Assembly: GCF_035830635.1 (NCBI RefSeq)
Contig: NZ_JAYMFI010000006.1
Span: 6,500 to 70,499, forward strand
Reading direction: 5' to 3'
Source: Adlercreutzia shanghongiae
GTDB taxonomy: Bacteria > Actinomycetota > Coriobacteriia > Coriobacteriales > Eggerthellaceae
DNA: 64,000 nt
Shown here: positions 31,304 through 39,172 of the stretch, in pieces
Numbering within the stretch: the stretch's first letter is position 1
Layout of the letters: each line of letters starts with the position of its first letter
Notes under the pieces: model-generated
Databases searched by the model: none
What the model saw: only the letters and a program-made list of their open reading frames with translations
What the model was told of the DNA's origin: nothing
Program-made: the position numbers and the translations under genes

Positions 31304-31867
31304 GTGGGTTTTCTCGAGCTTCTGTTCACCGGCGTCGGTCTGTCCATGGACGCTTTCGCCGTGGCCGTGTGCAAGGGTCTTTGCATGCCCAAGGTGCGCT
31401 GGGGGCAAGCCTTCGTCATCGCGCTGTTCTTCGGCGGCTTCCAAGCGCTCATGCCGTTGATCGGCTGGGCGGCCGGCTCTCTGTTCGCCAGCTCCATTGT
31501 CGCCATCGACCACTGGGTCGCCTTCGGCCTGCTCGCCCTCATCGGCGCGAAGATGCTCGGGGACGCTTTCCGCGAAGAAACCGAGAAAACCGAATGCAAG
31601 ACCAAGCTCGATTTGCGCGAGCTCACCCTGCTCGCCATTGCCACGAGCATCGACGCCCTGGCCGTTGGCATCACCTTCGCCTTCCTCGGCGTGAACATCT
31701 GGGCTGCGATCGCCATCATCGGCCTAACCACCTTCGCGCTGTCCCTTCTCGGCGTCGTCATCGGCAATCAATTCGGCTCTCGTTTCGAAAAGCCCGCCAC
31801 CATCGCCGGCGGAATCGTCCTCATCCTCATAGGCCTAAAAATCCTCGCCGAACACCTCTCCTCCTAA
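31304..31867 (+). CDS. mntP: Putative manganese efflux pump MntP
   Basis: 187 residues, GTG start 6 nt after AAAGGGGG. Six membrane helices; two homologous halves each carry an Asp in a helix (GLSMDAFAVAV near residue 15 and ATSIDALAVGI near 108), the MntP signature. It exports Mn2+ across the cytoplasmic membrane. It is co-transcribed with the MutY-like gene by spacing; no Mn riboswitch is visible in the 10-bp gap. Confidence 0.92.
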   Translation: MGFLELLFTGVGLSMDAFAVAVCKGLCMPKVRWGQAFVIALFFGGFQALMPLIGWAAGSLFASSIVAIDHWVAFGLLALIGAKMLGDAFREETEKTECKTKLDLRELTLLAIATSIDALAVGITFAFLGVNIWAAIAIIGLTTFALSLLGVVIGNQFGSRFEKPATIAGGIVLILIGLKILAEHLSS

Positions 31868-31876
31868 CCCGCCCCC

Positions 31877-32153
31877 GCCCCCGACCCCGCCCCCGGCCCT
31901 CGGTCCCCGGCCCTCGGTCCCCGCCCCTCGGTCCCCAACCTCCGACTTCAGCCTCGGCCCCCGGCCTCGCTCCCCATCTCCCAACCCTCGCTCCTGGCCC
32001 TCACCCCCCAACCTCCGACTTCAGCCTCGGCCCCCGGCCTCGCTCCCCATCTCCCAACCCTCGCTCCCGGCCCTCACCCCCCAACCTCCGACTTCAGCCT
32101 CGGCCCCCGGCCTCGCTCCCCATCTCCCAGCTCTCGGCCCTGGCCCTCACCCC
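31877..32153 (+). repeat. C-rich minisatellites: 14-bp then 73-bp units
   Basis: After mntP, copies of about 14 bp (CCCTCGGTCCCCGG type, about 31890-31936) lead into 73-bp units whose anchor AACCTCCGACTTCAGCC starts at 31937, 32010 and 32083. The plus strand is almost G-free in runs, so the minus strand has repeated G-tracts and G-quadruplex potential. No gene in 31868-32558. Confidence 0.9.
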
Positions 32154-32176
32154 TCGTCTTCGCGCGATCACGAAGA

Positions 32177-32266
32177 AAACCATACAAAAGTGCAGTTTGA
32201 TACGGGAAAACCATGCATAACTGCCTTTAACTCCTTGCTTCCTGGAGCAAACCATACAAAAGTGCA
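32177..32266. repeat. Dispersed ACTTTTGT-core repeats, locus A
   Basis: AAACCATACAAAAGTGCA at 32177-32194 and again at 32249-32266, with a degenerate copy (AAACCATGCATAACTGC) near 32208. The same sequence recurs, often inverted, at 34911-35005 and 44234-44320. Confidence 0.85.
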
Positions 32267-32415
32267 TCCAACTCCTCTAGGGGGATGGCCTTTCTGCGAC
32301 CGGGGCAGCCATCTAACGACTGGAGAGCGACCTTCCGGCAGCTGGAACGACCTTCCGTCAGCCGGAATGGCCTTCCGGCGACAAGAGCAGCCATACGTCA
32401 ACCGGAACGGCCCCC

Positions 32416-32472
32416 AGCAACCAGGAGAGCCCCAAGCAACCAGGAGAGCCTCCAGCAACCAGGGCGGCCTCC
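32416..32472 (+). repeat. 19-bp direct repeat, three copies
   Basis: AGCAACCAGG(A/G)(G/C)(A/G)G units begin at 32416, 32435 and 32454. The surrounding 32290-32540 holds further degenerate CCTTCCGGC-like repeats and no supported gene. Confidence 0.7.
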
Positions 32473-32558
32473 CGGTGGCCGGATCGATCTCTCGACGCCG
32501 CCGATGCTTCGGTATCGGAGGGGTTCCGAACTGATGTGGCTTTCGATTGGCGACGTAT

Positions 32559-33536
32559 TCAGCGCCAGTAGACGGAAAGCGGAGCGGGGCGATGCAGAAG
32601 GTTGTTCCGCAGCGTACGGTGGCGCTCTTGCCAGCTGGCCGTAATCTTCCAGGTCGAGAGCCCCATCGCTCTTCTCAACTGCTCGGCGGTGTTGGCCATG
32701 AGCTGTTGCGAGTAGATTATCTGCTTCGTCACCACGATGACGGAGTATCCGAGCAGTCCCAGCTCGTTTCGACGGCGTGCGTCTTGGTGTATCTGCTTCG
32801 TTTCCGAGTGCGCTCTCTCGCCGTCGTATTCAACGATGACCCCGTGCTCGGGCCAAAGCAGGTCGGGATAGAAATGCCTCTGCGACACGCGACTTTGCAA
32901 AAATGAAGAGGGCTCAAGCTCCGGATTTGCCAACGGTTTCGGAAAACCGAACCCGCCGTGCTTGCGCGGAAGGCACAGGAGAAGATAGAGGACAGTTTCG
33001 AAGGGCGAGCCCAGGTTCCCAATCGCAAATTCAGTGGCCCTAAGCGCCTTGGCTCGTCCGCGCAGTGTGGCCACCGAGGCAAGCGTCTCGCTCATTTCGT
33101 CAAGCGTCGTCAGCGGAATTGCGTTTACGACCGAGCCATTGGAGGAGGTGGCGAAGCGATAATTGCCCGAGAGACCGCATGCGAGCTCGGCGAGGTTTTC
33201 GAAAGGAATCGACGATGCGAACTGAGCCAGGCAGAGCGCTGGAGAGGTGACGCAGAGGCGGTTGCCGATTCGCCACGAAGCGCCAGCTGCTTCAAGGCTC
33301 GCAATTTGATGGAACGTCGCTGAATCTAAAACGCGCCTTGACGAAGCGCTTGGAACGGCGAGATGCAGGGGGCGCTCGAGGTGCTCGAACCGCTTTAGCA
33401 GCGACGAAACCGTGCGAGCGTCGATTGCTCCCGCCGAGCAGTTGCCCTTTTTCTCGTAGGAGAAGGGCATGTTGCGATTGCGCGCAATATGCGACATCAA
33501 AGACAAAGCTGAGCTGTATGCTAGTATTACATCCAT
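32559..33536 (-). CDS. DUF559-type nuclease-like protein, paralogue 1
   Basis: 325 residues from ATG 33536 (MDVILAYSSALSLM). The C-terminal third has the DUF559/Vsr-like restriction-endonuclease-fold pattern YPDLLWPEHGVIVEYDG...H, then a DARRRNEL helix and GYSVIVVT strand; Asp, Glu and Asp of this pattern would be the metal-binding core. The middle (VTSPALCLAQFAS...LAELACGLSGNYRF) resembles the AbiEi-like region often fused to DUF559 in actinobacteria. A second copy lies at 52034-52993. Codon use is less GC-biased than neighbours, hinting at transfer. Function unproven; could be a defence or toxin-antitoxin-type protein or an inactive relic. An upstream ATG (33554) falls within the promoter, so 33536 is preferred. 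Confidence 0.8.
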   Translation of the reverse strand: MDVILAYSSALSLMSHIARNRNMPFSYEKKGNCSAGAIDARTVSSLLKRFEHLERPLHLAVPSASSRRVLDSATFHQIASLEAAGASWRIGNRLCVTSPALCLAQFASSIPFENLAELACGLSGNYRFATSSNGSVVNAIPLTTLDEMSETLASVATLRGRAKALRATEFAIGNLGSPFETVLYLLLCLPRKHGGFGFPKPLANPELEPSSFLQSRVSQRHFYPDLLWPEHGVIVEYDGERAHSETKQIHQDARRRNELGLLGYSVIVVTKQIIYSQQLMANTAEQLRRAMGLSTWKITASWQERHRTLRNNLLHRPAPLSVYWR

Positions 33537-33542
33537 GAGGGC

Positions 33543-33570
33543 ACTATAGCGCACATCTCGCGTTCGTCAA
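33543..33570 (-). promoter_or_regulatory. Strong leaderless-type promoter for DUF559 paralogue 1
   Basis: On the minus strand: TTGACG (33570-33565), 16-nt spacer, TATAGT (33548-33543), then 6 nt to ATG 33536. The best sigma70-like match in the window. Confidence 0.75.
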
Positions 33571-33812
33571 GGTGAAAATAGAGAATAAAATCCCAGTTCA
33601 GAAGATAAATATTAAGATGAGAATAGAGGGAGAAAGCACGACGGCAGCAGTGCGAAAATGGGGAGGCGGAAGTGTGGTTCTGCTGCGATCAAACAACGGC
33701 ACGGTTGAAAACTCTCGCGCAGGCGGCTCAAGCAACCGCTGGGGATTGGGGCGCGATGGGTTGGGCCATCCTGGGGTATTATGGCGAAAAAACTCTAGTG
33801 GATTGGCATTTT

Positions 33813-34661
33813 ATGACCTTCGAGAATTCCATAGCATTTTTGGGCCCTGCGGGCACGTACTGCAACGAGGCTGCCCTCAAATTCGCCCAGCGCCTTAACA
33901 TCGACGACCCCCATCTTGTTGAATGCAGCTCGTTCGACGAGGTGTTCGATTGCGTTGACGAGGGCGCCACGCGCTTCGGCGTCGTGGGGAAAGAGAATTC
34001 TCTCGAGGGGCCTGTAACGGCAACGCTTGACAATTTCGCTTTCCGCACTGACTCGGTCATCCTGGCTGAAGAGGTCATCGACGTCAACCATTGCCTGGTC
34101 GTGCATCCCGAAGCTGACCTTTCCCGCATTGTCCGCGTTGCGTCCCATCCGCAGGGCATTGCGCAATGCCGCCGTTTCCTCGCGCAGAATTTCAAGGGAG
34201 TGGCAACGCTTGCGGTGTCTTCTACGGCCGAAAGCGCTCGCATGGCCGCGCATGATCCGTCGGTGGCCGGCATCTCTAACGCCCTTGCCGCAGAGGTGCA
34301 CGGGGCCCGCGTGGCGCAGCGGGCCATTCAGGATAATTCGGAGAATCAGACGGCATTCGCGCTGGTGGGCCGCATGGAGGATAGTGGGCTGCTGACCGGA
34401 ACACGCTTTAAAACCACCTTGGCCCTGTTCCTGCGCGCCGACAAGCCGGGCGCGTTGCAGATGATTCTTTCGGAGTTCACTTATGCCGGCATCAACCTGA
34501 CCATGCTTCAGTCGCGTCCAACGAAGCGTCAGCTCGGCGACTACATGTTCTTTGTCGAACTGGACGGCTCCATCCATGATATCGATGTTCAGACCGCCCT
34601 TGAGTGCCTGCGCCTGAAGCTTCGCGAAGTGAAAGTGCTCGGAAGCTATCCCGTCGACTAG
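33813..34661 (+). CDS. pheA: Prephenate dehydratase with ACT domain
   Basis: 282 residues from ATG 33813 (MTFENSIAFLGPAGTYCNEAA), where family similarity begins; in-frame codons upstream look non-coding. The catalytic domain (1-190) carries GVVGKENSLEG and the TGTRF motif; the ACT domain follows (GALQMILSEFTYAGINLTMLQSRP). It converts prephenate to phenylpyruvate in phenylalanine synthesis and is probably feedback-regulated by Phe; the usual ESRP is QSRP here. A TATTAT box at 33777-33782 may be the -10. It stands alone, with no other aromatic genes nearby. The 33537-33812 gap is AT-richer and otherwise featureless. Confidence 0.93.
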   Translation: MTFENSIAFLGPAGTYCNEAALKFAQRLNIDDPHLVECSSFDEVFDCVDEGATRFGVVGKENSLEGPVTATLDNFAFRTDSVILAEEVIDVNHCLVVHPEADLSRIVRVASHPQGIAQCRRFLAQNFKGVATLAVSSTAESARMAAHDPSVAGISNALAAEVHGARVAQRAIQDNSENQTAFALVGRMEDSGLLTGTRFKTTLALFLRADKPGALQMILSEFTYAGINLTMLQSRPTKRQLGDYMFFVELDGSIHDIDVQTALECLRLKLREVKVLGSYPVD

Positions 34662-34910
34662 CTAAGCGGCTTCGTTGGAAAGCGCGCTGCATTTCGCCGC
34701 GCCCCTGTTCTTGCTGCTCTGCTCGGTGGCAGTTCTGCCGCACGCCCCATTTTTGTCGCCGCCCACGCCTGCCTCGCTGCGTTCCGCGCTGGTTCGCCCC
34801 GCCGCAGTTCGCCGTCCCTCTGCGTTCCGCGCTGGTTCGCCCTGCTGCAGTTCGCCGTTCCGCTACGCGTTGGCACCCTTCCGCGGACTGTCAGCTGAGC
34901 CAAACGTCGT
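34662..34910 (+). repeat. Intergenic DNA with a 43-bp direct repeat
   Basis: Two 43-bp copies beginning CTGCGTTCCGCGCTGGTTCG lie at 34777-34819 and 34820-34862, differing at a few positions. The rest of 34662-34910 is GC-rich and holds nothing else I can support. Confidence 0.75.
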
Positions 34911-35005
34911 AAACCATACAAAAGTGCGTTCATCTCCTTTAGAGCAAGGAGGTCGGGGCAGTTTTGTATGGATTGAACGAAGATAACTGCACTTTTGTAT
35001 GGTTT
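34911..35005. repeat. Dispersed ACTTTTGT-core repeats, locus B (inverted pair)
   Basis: AAACCATACAAAAGTGC (34911-34927) is exactly inverted at 34989-35005, giving a 95-bp element with 17-bp terminal inverted repeats. A third partial copy lies at 34958-34974. An internal CTCCTT/AAGGAG pair could extend pairing. It lies about 330 bp upstream of the hydrogenase operon. Confidence 0.85.
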
Positions 35006-35132
35006 ACGCGAGGAGCGAGAGCAAGCGCGTTCCGGGGTGGTGTCGCTGAGGCCGAGGAGGGATGGATTGGCGTTGTTGCTTGGGGCGGCCGGCTGTTGCG
35101 CAGGGCGTGTGCTCCGCGGGACCGCTACAGGG

Positions 35133-35156
35133 CGCGCCCGCCGGCGGGCGGTTTTT
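35133..35156 (+). terminator. Palindromic GC hairpin with T-tract upstream of hydrogenase genes
   Basis: CGCCCGCCGGCGGGCG (35135-35150) is a perfect palindrome followed by G and TTTTT (35152-35156). It would insulate the hydrogenase operon from upstream transcription. 35157-35335 holds the presumed hydrogenase promoter, not resolved with confidence. Confidence 0.6.
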
Positions 35157-35335
35157 CCCGTTAGCGGTGCGCAGCGAAAACCCCCTTGTTACCAGGAGGG
35201 GAGCGCGTAACATTTTCTGGCCGCTGGTAGATGATTTGGCCGTTTGCGAGCCTTTGTAAAGCAGTTGTGTTTATCGAAAGGATAATCTAGGACCCGCATG
35301 TAAGAGAGACGAGACACCTATGAGGAGGTGTACGC

Positions 35336-36613
35336 ATGGAAAATCAGGCAACGATGTCAGACTTCGACAGCATCCTTGCCTCGCGTGGCGTTTCCCGCCG
35401 CAGCTTCATGAAGCTGTGCGCCGGCATCGCCGCCGCAGCCGGCTTGTCCCAGCTCGCGGTCCCGCGCGTGGCACAGGCTCTGGAAGAGTCTGTTATCGGC
35501 GCGACGTCTGGCAACCTGTACCCGGTCATCTGGATCGAGGGTGCTTCCTGCACCGGTTGCACGGAGTCTTTCGCCCAGGTGGAGACCCCGGATGTCGCCT
35601 CGGTCGTGCTCGACTTGATCTCCCTGAACTACTCGGAGACCCTGTCGGCCGCCGCTGGCCACTCTGTTGAGGAGGCCAAGGCCCAGACCATCGCGGCAGG
35701 CAACTACATTCTTATCTACGAGGGTGCGGTGCTCGAGGCCTTCGACGGCAACGCCCTGCGCGTGGCCGGCGAGACCGGCATCACGGCGCTCGTGGAGGCT
35801 GCCGAGTCTGCCAACGCCGTCGTGGCCGTCGGCTCCTGTGCCGTCAACGGCGGCTGGATGGCCGCCGCCCCGAACCCGGCTCAGGCCCTTGGCGTCCAGC
35901 AGTACCTGAAGAAGGTCGGCGTGGAGACGCCGGTCGTGAACGTTCCCGGCTGCCCGGTGAACCCTGAGTGGGTCATGTCGGTGCTGGTCGACGTCGTGGT
36001 CATGAAGGACATGGACCTGCTGCTGAACCGTCTGAACGACTTCAACATGCCGGGCGACCTGTTCAACCAGACCATCCACGACAACTGCGAGCGTCGCGGA
36101 CACTTCGAGAACGGCGAGTTCGTCTACGAGTTCGGCTCCAAGGAAGAGGAGATGGGCTACTGCCTGTATCCCGTCGGCTGCAAGGGCCCCCAGACCCGCT
36201 CGCTGTGCGGCGTTACCCTGTGGAACAACCGTCGCAGCTGGTGCGTCCAGTCCGGCGCCCCCTGCGTCGGCTGCTGCGAGGCCAACCCGAACAACCCGGG
36301 CGACAACTGGGTGGAAGTGAACACCCCGTTCTACAAGCGCATGCGCGATCTGCGCATCGGGCCGCTGAACCTGCAGCCCACCACCATCGCCGTGACCATC
36401 ACCGGTCTTGTGGCGGCCGCCCTCGTTGTCCACGGCTTCGGCATGAAGATGTCCGGCCGCATGGACGGCGGCGCTCCCTTCGAGAAGATCCGCAAGTGGG
36501 ATGCCAAGCATCCCGACCAGGAGATCGGCACCTACGCCGACCCGGTCAGCGGCGGTCCGGTTCTCGATGACGAGCTGCTCCACAAGAACGCCGATCCCCG
36601 CAAAAACGACTAA
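35336..36613 (+). CDS. hyaA: [NiFe] uptake hydrogenase small subunit
   Basis: 425 residues; ATG preceded by GAGGAGGTG. The twin-arginine signal SRRSFMK (residues 20-26) predicts folded export with the large subunit. Fe-S ligand motifs are visible: proximal CTGC (about 72-75) with GSCAVNGG and VPGCPVN; distal and medial DNCERRGHF, CLYPVGCKG, SLCG and WCVQSGAPCVGCCE. A C-terminal membrane helix (about 345-365, TTIAVTITGLVAAALVVHGF) anchors the dimer outside the membrane. It passes electrons from the Ni-Fe site to cytochrome b. The family looks like group 1 membrane-bound respiratory hydrogenase; Coriobacteria-type (group 1i) is inference from context. It begins a three-gene operon. Confidence 0.95.
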   Translation: MENQATMSDFDSILASRGVSRRSFMKLCAGIAAAAGLSQLAVPRVAQALEESVIGATSGNLYPVIWIEGASCTGCTESFAQVETPDVASVVLDLISLNYSETLSAAAGHSVEEAKAQTIAAGNYILIYEGAVLEAFDGNALRVAGETGITALVEAAESANAVVAVGSCAVNGGWMAAAPNPAQALGVQQYLKKVGVETPVVNVPGCPVNPEWVMSVLVDVVVMKDMDLLLNRLNDFNMPGDLFNQTIHDNCERRGHFENGEFVYEFGSKEEEMGYCLYPVGCKGPQTRSLCGVTLWNNRRSWCVQSGAPCVGCCEANPNNPGDNWVEVNTPFYKRMRDLRIGPLNLQPTTIAVTITGLVAAALVVHGFGMKMSGRMDGGAPFEKIRKWDAKHPDQEIGTYADPVSGGPVLDDELLHKNADPRKND

Positions 36614-36630
36614 GAAGGAGGTGAGCTGAC

Positions 36631-38304
36631 TTGACACGTTCTGTTATTGATCCCATTACCCGTATCGAGGGCCATCTCCGCGTCGAGATGGAGGTTGAAA
36701 ACGGCGTGGTCGCCGACGCTTGGGTGTCCGGCGGCTGCTTCCGCGGCATGGAGCTCGTCGTGCAGAACCGCACCCCCGAGGATGCGGCCCAAATCGTCGA
36801 GCGCATCTGCGGCGTGTGCCCCATTTCGCACGCCCATGCTTCCTCTATCGCCGGCGACAAGGCCTACGGCATCACCATCTCGAACAACGCCCGTATCATC
36901 CGCAACCTGCTGGAGGGCGCTCAGTTCCTGCACAGCAACATCCTGTGGCTGTACAACCTGGCGGCTCTCGACTACGTGAACCCGCTGAACGCCCTGAAGG
37001 CCAACGTGGACGAGGCTTACGCGGTGGCCCTGGAGAACGGCCTGGCGCTGCACTCCGACCTGAACCAGCTTTACGACAAGCTGGCGGCTTTCGCGGCCAA
37101 CGGACAGCTGTCCATCTTCTCGGGCAACTGGTTCGACGCCGACAACGGCGAGGCCTACAAGCTCACTCCCGAGCTCGACCTCATCCTCACCTCCCATTAC
37201 CTGGAGGCCCTGAAGATGCAGGCCCGCGCTTCCGAGATGAGCGCCCTGCTCGGCGGCAAGATGCCCCACATCATGACCTCCATCCCCGGCGGCAACATGT
37301 GGGTGCCCACCGAGTCGAAGCTCGACGACCTTCTGGCCATGGCCACTGAGGTCCGCGACTGGGTCAACGACACCGTGCTCGCCGACACCGTGGCGCTCGC
37401 CGGCCCCTACGCCGAGGCGCTCACCTTCGGCAAGGGCTGCGGCCGCTACATCGCCTGGGGCGTCTTCGAGGGTCCCGATTGGCCCTACGGCGACAACTAC
37501 ACCGAGCAGATGCTCAACCGCTACATGCCCATGGCCGTGCTCAACGAGCAGTTCCAGGCCTCTGACGTGGTGGAGAGCTCCATCACCGAGTACATGGGCC
37601 GCTCCTGGTACAAGGGCGACGACACCTACACCTCGCCCTACTTCGTCACCGAGCCGGAGTACACCGACTACAACGTGGACGACCGCTACAGCTGGGTCAA
37701 GTGCCCCGCTTACGACGGCAAGCCCATGGAGGCCGGTTCCATGGCCCGCATCTTTGCGGCCTACGTGCGCGGCGTGCCCTTCATCAAGGAGAACGTCGAC
37801 GCTGTTCTCGGCATCCTCGGCGCCCAGCCGGGCGATCTGTCCGCGTTCCAGTCCACGCTCGGCCGTACGGCCATCCGCCAGGTGGAGACGATGTACATCG
37901 CCAACCTCATGGTCGACTGGGTCAACGAGCTGGCCGAGGCCATCAAGGGCGGCGACTCCGAGTACTTCCGCGAGCCCGCCCGCCTCACCGGCGAGGGCAC
38001 TGGTTTCTGGGAGGCCCCCCGCGGCGCCCTCTACCACTCCGAGAAGGTGGTCGACGGCAAGATCGAGGGCTACCAGATCATCATCCCGTCCACGTGGAAT
38101 TTGGCTCCCATGAACGCCGACGGCGAGCATGGCCCGCTGGAGCAGGCGCTCATCGGCGCCCCCGTGGCCGACATCGAGAAGCCTATCAACGCCCTGCGCA
38201 CGGTCCACAGCTTCGACCCCTGCACCGCCTGCGCCGTCCATGTCACGGAGCGCGAGACGGGCAAGCACTTCGAGACCGTTACCAGCCCTTGGGGGGTGAA
38301 GTAA
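36631..38304 (+). CDS. hyaB: [NiFe] uptake hydrogenase large (catalytic) subunit
   Basis: 557 residues. The start is TTG at 36631, supported by AAGGAGGTG upstream and by the family N-terminus RSVIDPITRIEGHLRVE. The two Ni-Fe ligand pairs are C60/C63 (RICGVCPISHAHA) and C531/C534 (DPCTACAVH). The chain continues 20 residues past His537, so the C-terminal tail must be cut by a maturation protease, for which the product of 44904-45584 is the candidate. It oxidises H2 at the outer face of the membrane and is carried out by its partner's Tat signal. Confidence 0.96.
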   Translation: MTRSVIDPITRIEGHLRVEMEVENGVVADAWVSGGCFRGMELVVQNRTPEDAAQIVERICGVCPISHAHASSIAGDKAYGITISNNARIIRNLLEGAQFLHSNILWLYNLAALDYVNPLNALKANVDEAYAVALENGLALHSDLNQLYDKLAAFAANGQLSIFSGNWFDADNGEAYKLTPELDLILTSHYLEALKMQARASEMSALLGGKMPHIMTSIPGGNMWVPTESKLDDLLAMATEVRDWVNDTVLADTVALAGPYAEALTFGKGCGRYIAWGVFEGPDWPYGDNYTEQMLNRYMPMAVLNEQFQASDVVESSITEYMGRSWYKGDDTYTSPYFVTEPEYTDYNVDDRYSWVKCPAYDGKPMEAGSMARIFAAYVRGVPFIKENVDAVLGILGAQPGDLSAFQSTLGRTAIRQVETMYIANLMVDWVNELAEAIKGGDSEYFREPARLTGEGTGFWEAPRGALYHSEKVVDGKIEGYQIIIPSTWNLAPMNADGEHGPLEQALIGAPVADIEKPINALRTVHSFDPCTACAVHVTERETGKHFETVTSPWGVK

Positions 38305-38305
38305 G

Positions 38306-38992
38306 ATGGCCCATCTCGCACACTATAAAGAGGCCCATCCGATGGTGTTCGTGGTGACCCACTGGATCAACCTCATCGCCATGATCATGCTCATCCTGTC
38401 GGGCATCATCATCCACTTCCCGGTGCTGCCCTTCCTCACGGGCATCGCCCGCGGCTGCCATCTGTTCTTCGGATTCGTGCTGTTCATCAACTGCGTGGCC
38501 CGCGTGATCATGGCCTTCTTCGTGAAGACCGCGCCCACCGGCGGCACCCGCCAGCAGGTCACCGACTTCAAGACCTGGCTGCCCCAGAAGGACAACCGCC
38601 ATCAGGCCCTGGAGTGGATTAAGTACTACCTGTTCCTGAAGAAGGATCATCCGCTGGGCGCCAAGCTGGGCGTGCCGCAGAAGATCAGCTACCTGCTGAT
38701 CCCGATTCTCATCGTGCTGATGTTCTGGACGGGGCTCTGCCTGTGGGGCGTGACCATGAACGTGGGCGTGTTCGCCGCGACGACGAACCTCGTGGGCGGT
38801 CTCATGTCCATGCGCATCATCCACTACTTCGGTATGTACGTGTTCATCATCTTCATGTTCATCCACATCTACCTGGCGAACGTGGAGGGCTTCGAGCCCA
38901 CCAAGCTCATGTTCATCCACAAGGAGCATGGCGGACTCGTGTATGACCCCGACCTGCACAACATCGTCGGCGAGGATGCCGATTTGCACTAG
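38306..38992 (+). CDS. hyaC: Hydrogenase membrane cytochrome b subunit
   Basis: 228 residues beginning one base after the large-subunit stop. Four membrane helices and helix-borne histidines (residue 19 in VVTHWINL, CHLFFGF, MRIIHYFGMYVF, FMFIHIYLANVEGF) are typical of the HyaC/HupC b-type cytochrome that binds two haems and hands electrons to the quinone pool. The C-terminal GFEPTKLMFIHKEHGG follows the last helix. Last gene of the operon; a terminator follows. Confidence 0.93.
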   Translation: MAHLAHYKEAHPMVFVVTHWINLIAMIMLILSGIIIHFPVLPFLTGIARGCHLFFGFVLFINCVARVIMAFFVKTAPTGGTRQQVTDFKTWLPQKDNRHQALEWIKYYLFLKKDHPLGAKLGVPQKISYLLIPILIVLMFWTGLCLWGVTMNVGVFAATTNLVGGLMSMRIIHYFGMYVFIIFMFIHIYLANVEGFEPTKLMFIHKEHGGLVYDPDLHNIVGEDADLH

Positions 38993-39034
38993 CGGGTCTG
39001 CGCTCAGCGCAAGGAAACCATAGGTTTACCGTAG

Positions 39035-39066
39035 AGCCGGCGATCTATTCAGGTCGCCGGCTTTGC
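39035..39066 (+). terminator. Terminator of the hydrogenase operon
   Basis: AGCCGGCGA (39035-39043) pairs with TCGCCGGCT (39054-39062) around a 10-nt loop, followed by a short T-containing tail. It separates the hydrogenase genes from the YhgE/Pip pair. Confidence 0.75.
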
Positions 39067-39172
39067 GTTAGGGTAGAATAATTGTTGCACTTAGGAACTA
39101 AACGGCCGCGCGGTCGTTGGGGGCGGCGGGGAAGAGCCGTCTTTCGTTTGGCTTTGGGAAGGGGGCTTGGCG

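Noticed and set aside
32168..32534. Small ORFs containing TFVWF or NHTKV peptides
   Set aside because: These peptides are simply translations of the dispersed ACTTTTGT-core repeat in different frames and recur at all three loci.
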